Origin: Candidatus Binatia bacterium
Lineage (GTDB): Bacteria; Vulcanimicrobiota; Vulcanimicrobiia; Vulcanimicrobiales; Vulcanimicrobiaceae
Assembly: GCA_035541935.1 (NCBI GenBank)
Contig: DATKMJ010000067.1
Location: 1-64,000 of the forward strand
DNA length: 64,000 bases
Direction: 5' to 3'
The position numbers were made by a program, and so were the translations under genes. Below, piece by piece: positions 15,971 through 23,217 of this stretch (its first letter is position 1; the number at the start of each line of letters is the position of its first letter). The notes under the pieces were generated by a model. It was given only the letters and a program-made list of their open reading frames with translations. It searched no databases and was not told the origin of the DNA.

Positions 15971-16348
15971 AATCTCGTCGGTGAGGCCATATCGGTCGAG
16001 CATCGTCGTGAACCGCTCGTAGGAGTAGTCGTCGATCTCGGCCCAGGGGAGTCCGTAGAGGAGCGGCCCGAGCTCCCACTTCAGCGCCGGCCCCCGGAAC
16101 ATCAGCTGGAGATAGTGGCGCCCGCCGTGGTGGTAGGGCCCGAAGATCCGCGACCACCGAATCCGATCGTTCACCCACCCGAGCAGCCGCTCGTGGCGCA
16201 CGTGGGTCCGCAGGGTGACTTGCGGCTGCTTTCCGTCACCACCGAAGTGCCCTTCGGCGATCAGCAGCCCTAAAATCACACCCTTTTCAAACTCCGAGAG
16301 CCCGTTCTCCACGCTGCCTCCGTAGAATTGTTTCACGGGCGAGTTCAC
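15947..16348 (-). CDS. Free-standing single-LAGLIDADG-like protein between rsmG and cca
   Basis: A 133-residue protein with one LAGLIDADG-type helix, ILGLLIAEGHFGGDG at residues 25-39 (acidic residue Glu32). It is followed by a beta-rich, basic stretch (VTLRTHVRHERLLG, IRWSRIFGPYHHGG) as in homing endonucleases. A single motif implies a homodimer, which would recognise a palindrome. GTG start at 16346-16348 overlaps the rsmG TGA, and the stop overlaps the cca GTG; both junctions lie within the 27-bp palindromic repeats. Base composition is like the chromosome, so any insertion is old or domesticated. It could instead be a regulator using the same fold, as WhiA does. Confidence 0.65.
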   Translation of the reverse strand: MNSPVKQFYGGSVENGLSEFEKGVILGLLIAEGHFGGDGKQPQVTLRTHVRHERLLGWVNDRIRWSRIFGPYHHGGRHYLQLMFRGPALKWELGPLLYGLPWAEIDDYSYERFTTMLDRYGLTDEIVSRSSSP

Positions 16349-16356
16349 CGTGAAAC
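16330..16356. repeat. 27-bp palindromic repeat, copy at the rsmG side of the LAGLIDADG ORF
   Basis: GTTTCACGG (16330-16338), a 9-base spacer, and CCGTGAAAC (16348-16356). Flanks are ATT on the ORF side and GCC on the rsmG side, mirror images of the flanks of the copy at 15944-15970. It contains the rsmG stop codon and the GTG start of the LAGLIDADG-like ORF. The arms resemble parS half-sites separated by 11 bases. Confidence 0.8.
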
Positions 16357-17034
16357 GCCGGGCACCTCCGCGGTCTTGCGCGGCCCGGCGGCACAGAGGG
16401 GACGTTTTGCCGGAATGCCGGGGCGACGCGGAAAGCGCTGCTGCGTCGGCTCGATCTTGCGGACGAGCACGACGCGGCGGCGCTCTCCGGCCGCCGACTC
16501 GCTCTCGATCCGCCCTCCAAGCATCAGGCAGGCGCCCTCGAGGGCGGTCCGGTCTTCGTCGTCGGAGAGGCCGAGTTGGAGAATCGCAACCCCGCCGACC
16601 GCGACGAGCGGCAGGAGCAACTCGGCGGCTGCGGCGGGAGCGGCGACGGCGCGCGCCGTTCCCGACGCGAATTGCTCGCGTAGATCGGGCCGATGCGCGG
16701 CCGTTTCGGCGCGTTCCGCGACGATCGTGGCGCGGATGCCGAGCCGCTCGCAGAACGAGGCCAGGATGCGCGCCTTCTTCGCCGTCGCCTCGATCATCGT
16801 CACGCCGATCCCCGTCGCGAGCGCCGCCGGAATCGCCGGAAACCCGCCGCCCGAGCCGACGTCGACGTACGGCTCGCGCAGAAACGGCACGACCGAGAGG
16901 CTGTCGAGAATATGTTCGGATATTTCTGGCGCGGACTTCGCAGCGGTTAGATTGACGCGGCGATTCGCCTCGAGGACGAGCGCTCCGTAGCGCTCGAGCA
17001 GCGATTCGAGGGCCTTATCCGGCGTCGGCTCCAC
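16345..17034 (-). CDS. rsmG: 16S rRNA (guanine527-N7)-methyltransferase
   Basis: A 229-residue SAM-dependent enzyme that makes m7G527 in 16S rRNA; loss gives low-level streptomycin resistance in other bacteria. NLTAAKS, HILDSLSVVP and VDVGSGGGFPAIP (SAM loop) are the conserved blocks, and EATAKKARIL follows. The C-terminal tail after residue 195 is long and basic. GTG start, overlapping the upstream sigma-factor gene by 20 bases. Its position near parAB is the classical one (gidB-parA-parB). Confidence 0.94.
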   Translation of the reverse strand: MEPTPDKALESLLERYGALVLEANRRVNLTAAKSAPEISEHILDSLSVVPFLREPYVDVGSGGGFPAIPAALATGIGVTMIEATAKKARILASFCERLGIRATIVAERAETAAHRPDLREQFASGTARAVAAPAAAAELLLPLVAVGGVAILQLGLSDDEDRTALEGACLMLGGRIESESAAGERRRVVLVRKIEPTQQRFPRRPGIPAKRPLCAAGPRKTAEVPGVSR

Positions 17035-18301
17035 GCGGCTGGAGCTTCGACGCCGCCGCGGCCGCCGCTTCGGCGCGCTGTTCGAGAAAGCGCCGTTCCA
17101 TCGGGCTGCGCGCGAGCAAGACCGCCGCTTCGAAGTGCTCGCACGCGCGGCCGGCGCGGCCGGCGCGGAGCTCCAACTCGCCCAACGCTGCAGGAAGAAA
17201 CGGATACGCGGCCAGTTCTTCGCTCTGCGCTATCTCCGCGAGCGCGGCGAGACCGCTCTCCGGTCCGCTGCGCTGCGCGAGCGCGATCGCGCGATTCAAC
17301 GCGACGACCGGCGAGGGACGGATCTGCATCAGCAGGTCGTAGAGCCAGACGAGGCGGCTCCAATCGGTCTCGTCGGCGTGCGCCGCGCCCGAGTGCACCG
17401 ATGCAATCGCAGCCTCGACGTGATACTCGCTCAGCGCCGCACCGATCGCCGAACGGTCGAGCAGCTCGTTGCCCTTCGCGATCATCGCGGCGTCCCAGAG
17501 CGAGCGGTCTTGATCGGCGAGCGCGACGAGATTGCCGAGCCGATCGGTTCTCGCGCGAAGACGCGCGGCGTGCAGCCACATTAGCGCGCAGAGCGCATAA
17601 CTCTCGGGTTCGGCGACGAGAGGATTCTCGAGCAGCAACGCGCCGAGCCGCATCGCCTCCCGGCAGAGCTCCCCGCGCACGGCGCCCTCGCGCGACGCGC
17701 CGTGATACCCTTCGTTAAAGAGCAGGTAGATCGCGCGCCTGACCGCGGCGCAGCGTCCCGGCAGGTCGCGATCGGAGAGATCGAAGAGCCGCTTCGAACC
17801 GGCGAGCGCCTTCTTTCCACGCTCGATGCGCTTCTCGATCGTCGCGCGTTTCTGCAAGAACGCGGCGGCGATCTCCGCGCCGGTAAAGCCGCAGACGAGT
17901 TGCAGCGTCAAGGCGACCTGCACGTCTTGCGCGAGACTCGGATCGCAACACGAGAAGATCATGCGCAGCTCGTCGTCTTTAATGGATTCGGCGCTGAAGA
18001 ATTCGTTAACGGTCGGAACGAGCGTCCATTCGCTGGAGAAGAGGCGCCGTAGTTCCGGTTCGAACTTCGCTGCGGTGCGCTCGCGCCGCAGCACGTCGAT
18101 CGCGCGATTCTTCGCCGATTTCATCAGCCACGCCGACGGATTGGGTGGGACGCCGCGCAACTTCCATACCTCGACGGCGCGACAGAAGACGTCTTGTGCG
18201 ACGTCTTCTGCGAGCGCTACGTTCTCGAGTCCGAAGATGCGCGAGAGCGCGGTTACGATGCGCCCCGACTCTCGCCGGAAGAGGCGATCGCCGATCTCCA
18301 C
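17015..18301 (-). CDS. ECF sigma factor of the ECF42 type with a long C-terminal helical domain
   Basis: A 428-residue RNA polymerase sigma factor. Region 2 is near the N-terminus (AEDVAQDVFCRAVEVW, then AWLMKSAKNRAIDVLRR), and region 4 includes LQLVCGFTGAEIAAAFLQ. A C-terminal extension of about 230 residues with TPR-like helices (DUF6596 type, YLLFNEGYHG and LALIMxLHAAR-like LMWLHAARLRAR) is characteristic of ECF42. That group pairs with DGPF proteins, and one is encoded directly upstream. GTG start at 18299-18301, overlapping the end of the DGPF-gene region closely. In this group the C-terminal domain, rather than an anti-sigma factor, is thought to control activity. Confidence 0.88.
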   Translation of the reverse strand: MEIGDRLFRRESGRIVTALSRIFGLENVALAEDVAQDVFCRAVEVWKLRGVPPNPSAWLMKSAKNRAIDVLRRERTAAKFEPELRRLFSSEWTLVPTVNEFFSAESIKDDELRMIFSCCDPSLAQDVQVALTLQLVCGFTGAEIAAAFLQKRATIEKRIERGKKALAGSKRLFDLSDRDLPGRCAAVRRAIYLLFNEGYHGASREGAVRGELCREAMRLGALLLENPLVAEPESYALCALMWLHAARLRARTDRLGNLVALADQDRSLWDAAMIAKGNELLDRSAIGAALSEYHVEAAIASVHSGAAHADETDWSRLVWLYDLLMQIRPSPVVALNRAIALAQRSGPESGLAALAEIAQSEELAAYPFLPAALGELELRAGRAGRACEHFEAAVLLARSPMERRFLEQRAEAAAAAASKLQPRGADAG

Positions 18302-18318
18302 GAGCGGCGCGGGCGCCG

Positions 18319-18654
18319 CTACATCTTCATGATGGGACGCACTTCGACCAGGCCGCCCACTTCGAAGATCGGGCATCCGCCGGCAAGTTCGGCCGCCTGT
18401 CCGAGATCCTTGGCTTCGACGAGCGTGAAGCCGCCGACGATGTCCTTCGACTCCGGATAGGGGCCGTCGGTAATCGTCCGGCCCTTGTCGCGAACGACCC
18501 GGCCCTCGGGCTCGAGCGGCTGGCCTTGATCTTTGAGATGACCCTTCGCGCCGAGTTCTTGGAGCCAAGCGACCCAGCGTTGCATCTGCTTCTCGCCCTC
18601 GGCCGGCGAGTCGGAGCGGCTCCCGCCGCGATACAAATAGACGAATTCACTCAT
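18319..18654 (-). CDS. YCII/DGPF-domain protein, partner of the ECF sigma factor
   Basis: A 111-residue protein of the YCII-related family. TDGPYPESKDIVGGFTLVEA contains the DGPF-type motif (DGPY here) and the following conserved block. A very strong ribosome-binding site, AAGGAGG, precedes the ATG at 18652-18654. It is the first gene of the DGPF-ECF42 pair. In such pairs the DGPF protein is a frequent target or partner of the sigma factor, but its biochemical role is not established. Confidence 0.85.
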   Translation of the reverse strand: MSEFVYLYRGGSRSDSPAEGEKQMQRWVAWLQELGAKGHLKDQGQPLEPEGRVVRDKGRTITDGPYPESKDIVGGFTLVEAKDLGQAAELAGGCPIFEVGGLVEVRPIMKM

Positions 18655-18677
18655 TTCCACATCCTCCTTACGCCGTC

Positions 18678-20528
18678 TCAACGTTTCGCCGGTGCGAAAA
18701 CCGACACGACGAAGAGCGAGAGGATCGCGACGTCCGAGGGCGTGATGCCGGGGATTCTCGCGGCGGCTCCGAGCGTGCTCGGCTGCCGCAGGCCGAACTT
18801 CTCGCGCGCCTCGCGCGAGAGCGCGCGGATTGCCGAATAGTCGAAGCCGGCGGGGATCGCGACGCGCTCGCTCCGCAGCGCCTTCTCGATCGCCAGCTCC
18901 TCGCGGCGAACGTATCCGTCGCATTTGATCTCGATCGCGACGCGCTCGCCGATCTCGTCGTCGAGCGGCGGGTCGAAGCAGGCCGCGACGTCGTCGAACC
19001 GCAGGCCGGGGCGCCGAAGCGCGTCTGCGATCGTACTCCCCGCATCGAAGCGCTCGGCGCCGATCTCGGCGCGACCCAGCCGCCGGCGATCGGCCTGCGC
19101 GCGACCTTCGTTCAGCGCGGAACGGCGGCGCTCGAAAATCTCCCAAGCCGCGTCGCCGACGAGCCCGATCGCGCGTCCGAGCGGGGTCAGGCGCAGATCG
19201 GCGTTGTCGTGGCGGAGCACGACGCGGTGCTCGGCCCTCGAGGTGAGCATCCGGTACGGTTCGTCGACGCCTTTCGTGACGAGATCGTCGATCAGCACGC
19301 CGATGTACGCCTGCGCGCGCGTCAAGCGCAGCGGATTCTCACCGCGGACCGCGCGCGCCGCGTTGATGCCGGCGATCAAGCCCTGGGCGGCGGCCTCTTC
19401 GTATCCCGAGGTTCCGTTGATCTGGCCGCAGTGGTAGAGACCGGCGACGAGGCGCGTCTCGAGCGTCTCTCGCAGCTGCGTCGGCGGCACCATGTCGTAC
19501 TCGACCGCGTACCCCGCGCGCACCATCTCACACGACTCCAGCCCCGAAAGCGTGCGCAGCATCTCCAACTGCACGTCGGCCGGAAGCGACGTCGAGAATC
19601 CGCCGACGTAGAGCGTCGGTTCGTCCCAGCCCTCGGGTTCGATGAAGATCTGATGCGTCGGATTGTGCGCGAACTTGACGACCTTGTCTTCGATCGAGGG
19701 ACAGTAGCGCGGCCCGATGCCGCGGATCAAGTCGAGTCCATAGAGCGGCGAGCGATGGAGGTTTTCGCGCACGAGCGCGTGCGTTCGCGCGTTCGTCTCG
19801 GTGATGTAACACGGCAGTTGCGGACCGGCGAAGCGCCTCTCTCCCGAGTAGGAGAAGAGCAGCGGGCGCGAACTCGGCTCTTGCCGGAGCATCGCCTCGT
19901 AATCGACGCTCTGCCGATCGATGCGCGGGGGCGTTCCCGTTTTCAGCCGCGCGGTCGGGAAGCCGAGCCTCCGCAGCGCGGCCGCCAAACCGTGCGCCGG
20001 GGCTTCGCCGAAACGACCCTCGTCGCGAACGACGTCGCCGCGAAACGATTTCCCGCCGAGAAACGTGCCGGTCGCGAGGACGACCGTGCGACCGAGATAC
20101 TGCGTTCCGTCGGCGCAGAGCACGCCGCTCGCGCGGCCGCTCTCGACGACGAGATCCTCGACGAGGCCCCGCGCGATCGTCAGGTTCGGCTCGTCGCGCA
20201 GCATCGCGACGGCGAGGCTCGCGTACGAGGGCTTATCCATCTGCTGGCGCAGCGCGCGCACCGCGGGACCTTTGCTCTCGTTGAGAAAGCGCGCGTGGAG
20301 GCTGCAGCGATCGGCGATCGCTCCCATCGCGCCGCCGAGCGCGTCGATCTCCCGCACGAGCTGCCCCTTCGCGCTCCCGCCGATCGACGGATTGCACGGG
20401 AGCGTGCAGATCTTCTCCGGATCGCCCGTCACCAGCAGCGTCGGCACGCCGAGGCGCGCCGATGCCAATGCGGCCTCGACGCCGGCATGACCGCCGCCGA
20501 CGACGATCGTACCGGCGTCGCTCCCTAA
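18678..20528 (-). CDS. mnmG: tRNA uridine 5-carboxymethylaminomethyl modification enzyme MnmG
   Basis: An FAD enzyme of about 615 residues that works with MnmE to modify U34 of tRNAs. VVGGGHAGVEAALA is the dinucleotide-binding loop, CNPSIGGSAKGQLVREIDALGG and ATGTFLGG are family signatures, GQINGTSGYEEAAAQG holds a catalytic region, and the C-terminal helical domain binds MnmE. The 5' end is odd: no ATG, GTG or TTG lies in frame between the upstream gene's stop (20525-20527) and the FAD motif. I have placed the boundary at the TTA overlapping that stop (TTAG). A rare start codon or a sequencing error is likely. Confidence 0.88.
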   Translation of the reverse strand, partial: LGSDAGTIVVGGGHAGVEAALASARLGVPTLLVTGDPEKICTLPCNPSIGGSAKGQLVREIDALGGAMGAIADRCSLHARFLNESKGPAVRALRQQMDKPSYASLAVAMLRDEPNLTIARGLVEDLVVESGRASGVLCADGTQYLGRTVVLATGTFLGGKSFRGDVVRDEGRFGEAPAHGLAAALRRLGFPTARLKTGTPPRIDRQSVDYEAMLRQEPSSRPLLFSYSGERRFAGPQLPCYITETNARTHALVRENLHRSPLYGLDLIRGIGPRYCPSIEDKVVKFAHNPTHQIFIEPEGWDEPTLYVGGFSTSLPADVQLEMLRTLSGLESCEMVRAGYAVEYDMVPPTQLRETLETRLVAGLYHCGQINGTSGYEEAAAQGLIAGINAARAVRGENPLRLTRAQAYIGVLIDDLVTKGVDEPYRMLTSRAEHRVVLRHDNADLRLTPLGRAIGLVGDAAWEIFERRRSALNEGRAQADRRRLGRAEIGAERFDAGSTIADALRRPGLRFDDVAACFDPPLDDEIGERVAIEIKCDGYVRREELAIEKALRSERVAIPAGFDYSAIRALSREAREKFGLRQPSTLGAAARIPGITPSDVAILSLFVVSVFAPAKR

Positions 20529-21082
20529 CTTGTTAACGGCGTCGTTGCGTTGGCGTGGCTTCGCAGCCGCAGCGAGAAGGCGATCATGACGATCCCGAAG
20601 ACGATGGCGTAGGCTGCGATCAACCAGATGATCGCGAGCGCGCCGGCCATCGGGAACCAGATCATCAGCACCCCGAACGCGATCGAAGCAACGCCCGCGA
20701 CGATCAGCCAGATCTCGTTCGAGATCTGCTTGCGAAGCTGCACGGCCCCGACGATCTCGAAGATGCCGGTGAGGAACGCCCACGCGGCGATCGTCCAATA
20801 GAGCGCCATCAGCGTTATCCGTACGTCGTAGAAGGTAATGCCGGCGATCAGGATGCCGATCACGCCCTCCACCAAGAACGGCCACCAGGTTTGATGGGCT
20901 TCGGCGGCGCGAATCGTCCCGAGAATCGCGAGGATGCCGTCGACGAGCGCGTATGCCCCGAAGAGGATGGCGATCGCCACCCACGTCGCCCCCGGCCAGA
21001 GATAGGCCAAGATACCGAAGATGACTGCGGCAATGCCGCGCAGCAGCCACATCCACCAGTTGCGTGCCAAGACGTGAACCAT
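20525..21082 (-). CDS. HdeD/DUF308-family membrane protein
   Basis: A 185-residue protein with six hydrophobic segments arranged as three similar pairs. Each contains a pattern like GILAYLWPGAT, GIAFGVLMIWFP or ILAGITFYDVR after a helix, the repeat typical of DUF308 (HdeD-like acid-resistance) proteins. AAAGGAGG precedes the ATG at 21082. It lies between the secreted paralogues and mnmG. In enteric bacteria HdeD helps resist acid at high cell density; that role is not shown here. Confidence 0.8.
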   Translation of the reverse strand: MVHVLARNWWMWLLRGIAAVIFGILAYLWPGATWVAIAILFGAYALVDGILAILGTIRAAEAHQTWWPFLVEGVIGILIAGITFYDVRITLMALYWTIAAWAFLTGIFEIVGAVQLRKQISNEIWLIVAGVASIAFGVLMIWFPMAGALAIIWLIAAYAIVFGIVMIAFSLRLRSHANATTPLTS

Positions 21083-21098
21083 ATGGATTGCGCCTCCT

Positions 21099-21518
21099 TT
21101 AGGTCGTTTCGATCTTGCCGTTTTCGAGCAGGACGCGCTTCACCGCGCAGACGTCCGCGAGCGGGCCCCGCCACGTTTCGCCGACGAGCGCGTTGGTGAG
21201 GTTATGGTTGATCGGCGCCCCCCGCGAGAACGTTCCCTTGTCGGTCAGCGTGTAGTGCCGGCCGTTGTAGACGACGAGAAAATCGACTTCCTTTACGGTC
21301 GTTACGTGCGCGCTCAAGAAGACGACGTTGATCCCGTTCGTCTTGCCGTCTTTCGAATTGACGACGCAGCTCTGAATGGCCACGCCGAGATTCGAGTAGT
21401 TCTTTGCGCCCGCGCCGGCGGGCATCGTGAAGGCGAGGATCGCCATTCCCGACAGCGCGGCGCGCCGCAGGCTACTGGAGAACGTTGCCGTTCTCGAGAT
21501 AGACGCGCTGTACCGCAC
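21099..21518 (-). CDS. Secreted protein, paralogue A of a tandem pair (unknown family)
   Basis: A protein of about 100-139 residues with an N-terminal signal sequence (RRAALSGMAILAFTMPAGAGA) and a mature domain that aligns with its neighbour. Shared elements are SCVVNS, TNGINVV, EVDFLV.Y.G, SRG..INHNLTNAL and LENG. Two cysteines (SCVVN and VCAV) could form a disulfide. The start is unclear: GTG 21518 overlaps the neighbour by 47 bases but supplies the basic n-region; ATG 21446 would leave a poor signal peptide. I do not recognise the family. Confidence 0.65.
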   Translation of the reverse strand: MRYSASISRTATFSSSLRRAALSGMAILAFTMPAGAGAKNYSNLGVAIQSCVVNSKDGKTNGINVVFLSAHVTTVKEVDFLVVYNGRHYTLTDKGTFSRGAPINHNLTNALVGETWRGPLADVCAVKRVLLENGKIETT

Positions 21519-21840
21519 AGCGCTTGGGCTTCGGTCCGTTCCAGGCCTGACCGGTGAGCGCGTTGGTCAGATTGTGATTGATCTGAGATCCGCGCGAGAA
21601 GTTGCCTTTATCGATGAGAACGTACTTGTGCCCCGCGTAGTTGACGAGGAAATCCACCTCGGTCGCGGCGGAGTCGTTGCTGTTGTAGTAGACGACGTTA
21701 ATGCCGTTGGTTTGATTGTTTCCATTCGAGTTGACCACGCAGCTGGTGATCGTCACGCCGAACGCCGAGCCGTTCTTCGAGGCCGCCGCCGGCGCCGCCA
21801 ACAGGCCGAACGCAGCGAGGGTCAGGAGGGTGCGCTTCAT
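21472..21840 (-). CDS. Secreted protein, paralogue B of a tandem pair (unknown family)
   Basis: A 122-residue protein with a clean signal peptide (MKRTLLTLAAFGLLAAPAAA, cleavage near residue 20). The mature part is clearly homologous to the next gene: SCVVNS, TNGINVVYYNS, TEVDFLVNYAGHKY, KGNFSRGSQINHNLTNAL, CAVQRVYLENG. AGAGGA lies upstream of the ATG, 11 bases after mnmE ends. The duplication within the mnmE-mnmG interval suggests a lineage-specific exported protein. Function unknown. Confidence 0.75.
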   Translation of the reverse strand: MKRTLLTLAAFGLLAAPAAASKNGSAFGVTITSCVVNSNGNNQTNGINVVYYNSNDSAATEVDFLVNYAGHKYVLIDKGNFSRGSQINHNLTNALTGQAWNGPKPKRCAVQRVYLENGNVLQ

Positions 21841-21851
21841 CCGTATTCCTC

Positions 21852-23213
21852 TCATTTTCCGATGCAAAAGCGGGAGAAAACCCCGTCGAGCACCTCTTCG
21901 GCGGCTACCCGCTCGCTTACATGCCCGAGTTCGGAAAAAGCGCGCTGGAGTTCGGCGGCGGCAAAATCGAGCGGCTCGCCGGAGCGCAGCGTTTCGCACG
22001 CGCTCTCGACGGACGCGATCGAAGCGTCCACGGCCTCGAACTCGCGGAGCGAGGCGAGATGCGGCCGCGACGCGTCGAACGTCTCGCCGCCCCACCCGGC
22101 TTGCGCGATCGCCAGCGCAATCGTCTCGATCGTTCGCTCGTCCCGCACGCTGCCCACGATCGCCCCGGGCTCGTCGCGCTCGAGCGCGCCCGCCGTTCCT
22201 AAATCGGCTTTATTGAAGAGAAGAATTCGCTCGCGGTCCCGCGTCCGCTCGAGTATCCGGCGAGCGTCGGGACCGAGCGGCTTCGAACCGTCGAGGACGA
22301 CGAGCGCGATCCGGGCCGCCGCCAGCGCGCGCTCCGTACGCTCGATGCCCGCGCCTTCGAGACGGTCGGCGTGCGAGCGAATTCCGGCCGTGTCGACGAG
22401 CCGGATCGGCACTCCGAAGACGATCGCCGTCTCCTCGATGGTGTCGCGCGTCGTTCCCGGAATCTCCGAGACGATCGCCCGTTCGGCGCCGAGCAGGGCG
22501 TTGAGCAACGACGACTTTCCGGCGTTCGGCGGTCCGACGATGGCGACGTAGACGCCCTCGCGGATCAGCCGGCCGCGCTCGCCCTCGTCGCGCAGCCGCT
22601 TCAGTCCCGCGCGCACCGGCTCGAGACGCCGGAGCAGATCGCTTCGGCCCGGCTCGGGCACCTCGTCGGGGAAATCGATTGCGCCGGCGAGCTCTTCGAT
22701 CGCCCGGCCGAGCGGCTCGCGCAGGGCCCGAACCTCGTCGGCGAGCGCGCCGCCGAGATTCGCCTGCGCGGCCAGCATCGCGGCGCGGTTCTCGGCGTCG
22801 ATGACGCCGGCCACGGCCTCGGCCGCGTGCAGATCCATCTTTCCGTTGAGAAAGGCGCGCCGCGTGAACTCGCCCGGCTCTGCGAGCCGCGCCCCGCAGG
22901 CGAGGAGCGCGCGCACGACCTCGCGCGCGACGACCGGCGAGCCGTGAATCTGCAGTTCGAGCATCGCTTCACCGGTGTAGCTGTGCGGAGCCGCAAAGTA
23001 AATCGCAAGGCCGCGATCGAGTACGCCGCCGCGCTCGTCGAGAATCGTCGCGTACGTGGCGACGCGCGCTCGTAGCGGCGATTTCGTCTTGACCAAACGG
23101 CGCGCCAACTCGGGCACCGCGTCTCCGCTCACGCGCACGATTGCGATCGCGCCCTTACCGGGCGGCGTGGCGATCGCCGCAATCGTTTCGAGGCCCGAGC
23201 GGGCCGAAGTCAT
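21852..23213 (-). CDS. mnmE: tRNA modification GTPase MnmE
   Basis: A 453-residue GTPase that forms a complex with MnmG to modify tRNA U34. It has an N-terminal folate-binding domain (TPPGKGAIAIVRVSG), a helical domain, and a G domain with GPPNAGKSSLLNALLG, EIPGTTRDTIEE and LVDTAGIR. The C-terminal FCIGK carries the catalytic cysteine. It follows jag in the rpmH-yidC-jag-mnmE order common near bacterial origins. Confidence 0.96.
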   Translation of the reverse strand: MTSARSGLETIAAIATPPGKGAIAIVRVSGDAVPELARRLVKTKSPLRARVATYATILDERGGVLDRGLAIYFAAPHSYTGEAMLELQIHGSPVVAREVVRALLACGARLAEPGEFTRRAFLNGKMDLHAAEAVAGVIDAENRAAMLAAQANLGGALADEVRALREPLGRAIEELAGAIDFPDEVPEPGRSDLLRRLEPVRAGLKRLRDEGERGRLIREGVYVAIVGPPNAGKSSLLNALLGAERAIVSEIPGTTRDTIEETAIVFGVPIRLVDTAGIRSHADRLEGAGIERTERALAAARIALVVLDGSKPLGPDARRILERTRDRERILLFNKADLGTAGALERDEPGAIVGSVRDERTIETIALAIAQAGWGGETFDASRPHLASLREFEAVDASIASVESACETLRSGEPLDFAAAELQRAFSELGHVSERVAAEEVLDGVFSRFCIGK

Positions 23214-23217
23214 TGCG

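Larger units (their letters stand above)
15944..16356. mobile_element. Putative homing-type element: LAGLIDADG-like ORF with palindromic ends
   Basis: The unit from the left to the right 27-bp repeat (386 bases copy to copy) contains only the LAGLIDADG-like ORF. Nested symmetry is complete. GGCGTTTCACGG and CCGTGAAACGCC face each other on the outside; CCGTGAAACAAT and ATTGTTTCACGG face each other on the inside. Removing one unit would leave a single palindrome joining intact rsmG and cca. This is what insertion into a palindromic target with duplication would look like. Mobility is an inference. Confidence 0.45.

Noticed and set aside
14577-16178. Cca extended upstream to 533 residues
   Set aside because: The extension reads through the LAGLIDADG-like gene in another frame. 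The GTG at 15950 yields the conserved N-terminus.
17015-18568. A longer N-terminus for the sigma factor (517 residues)
   Set aside because: The extra 89 residues overlap the DGPF gene out of frame and have no sigma similarity. GTG 18301 gives the normal ECF42 start.
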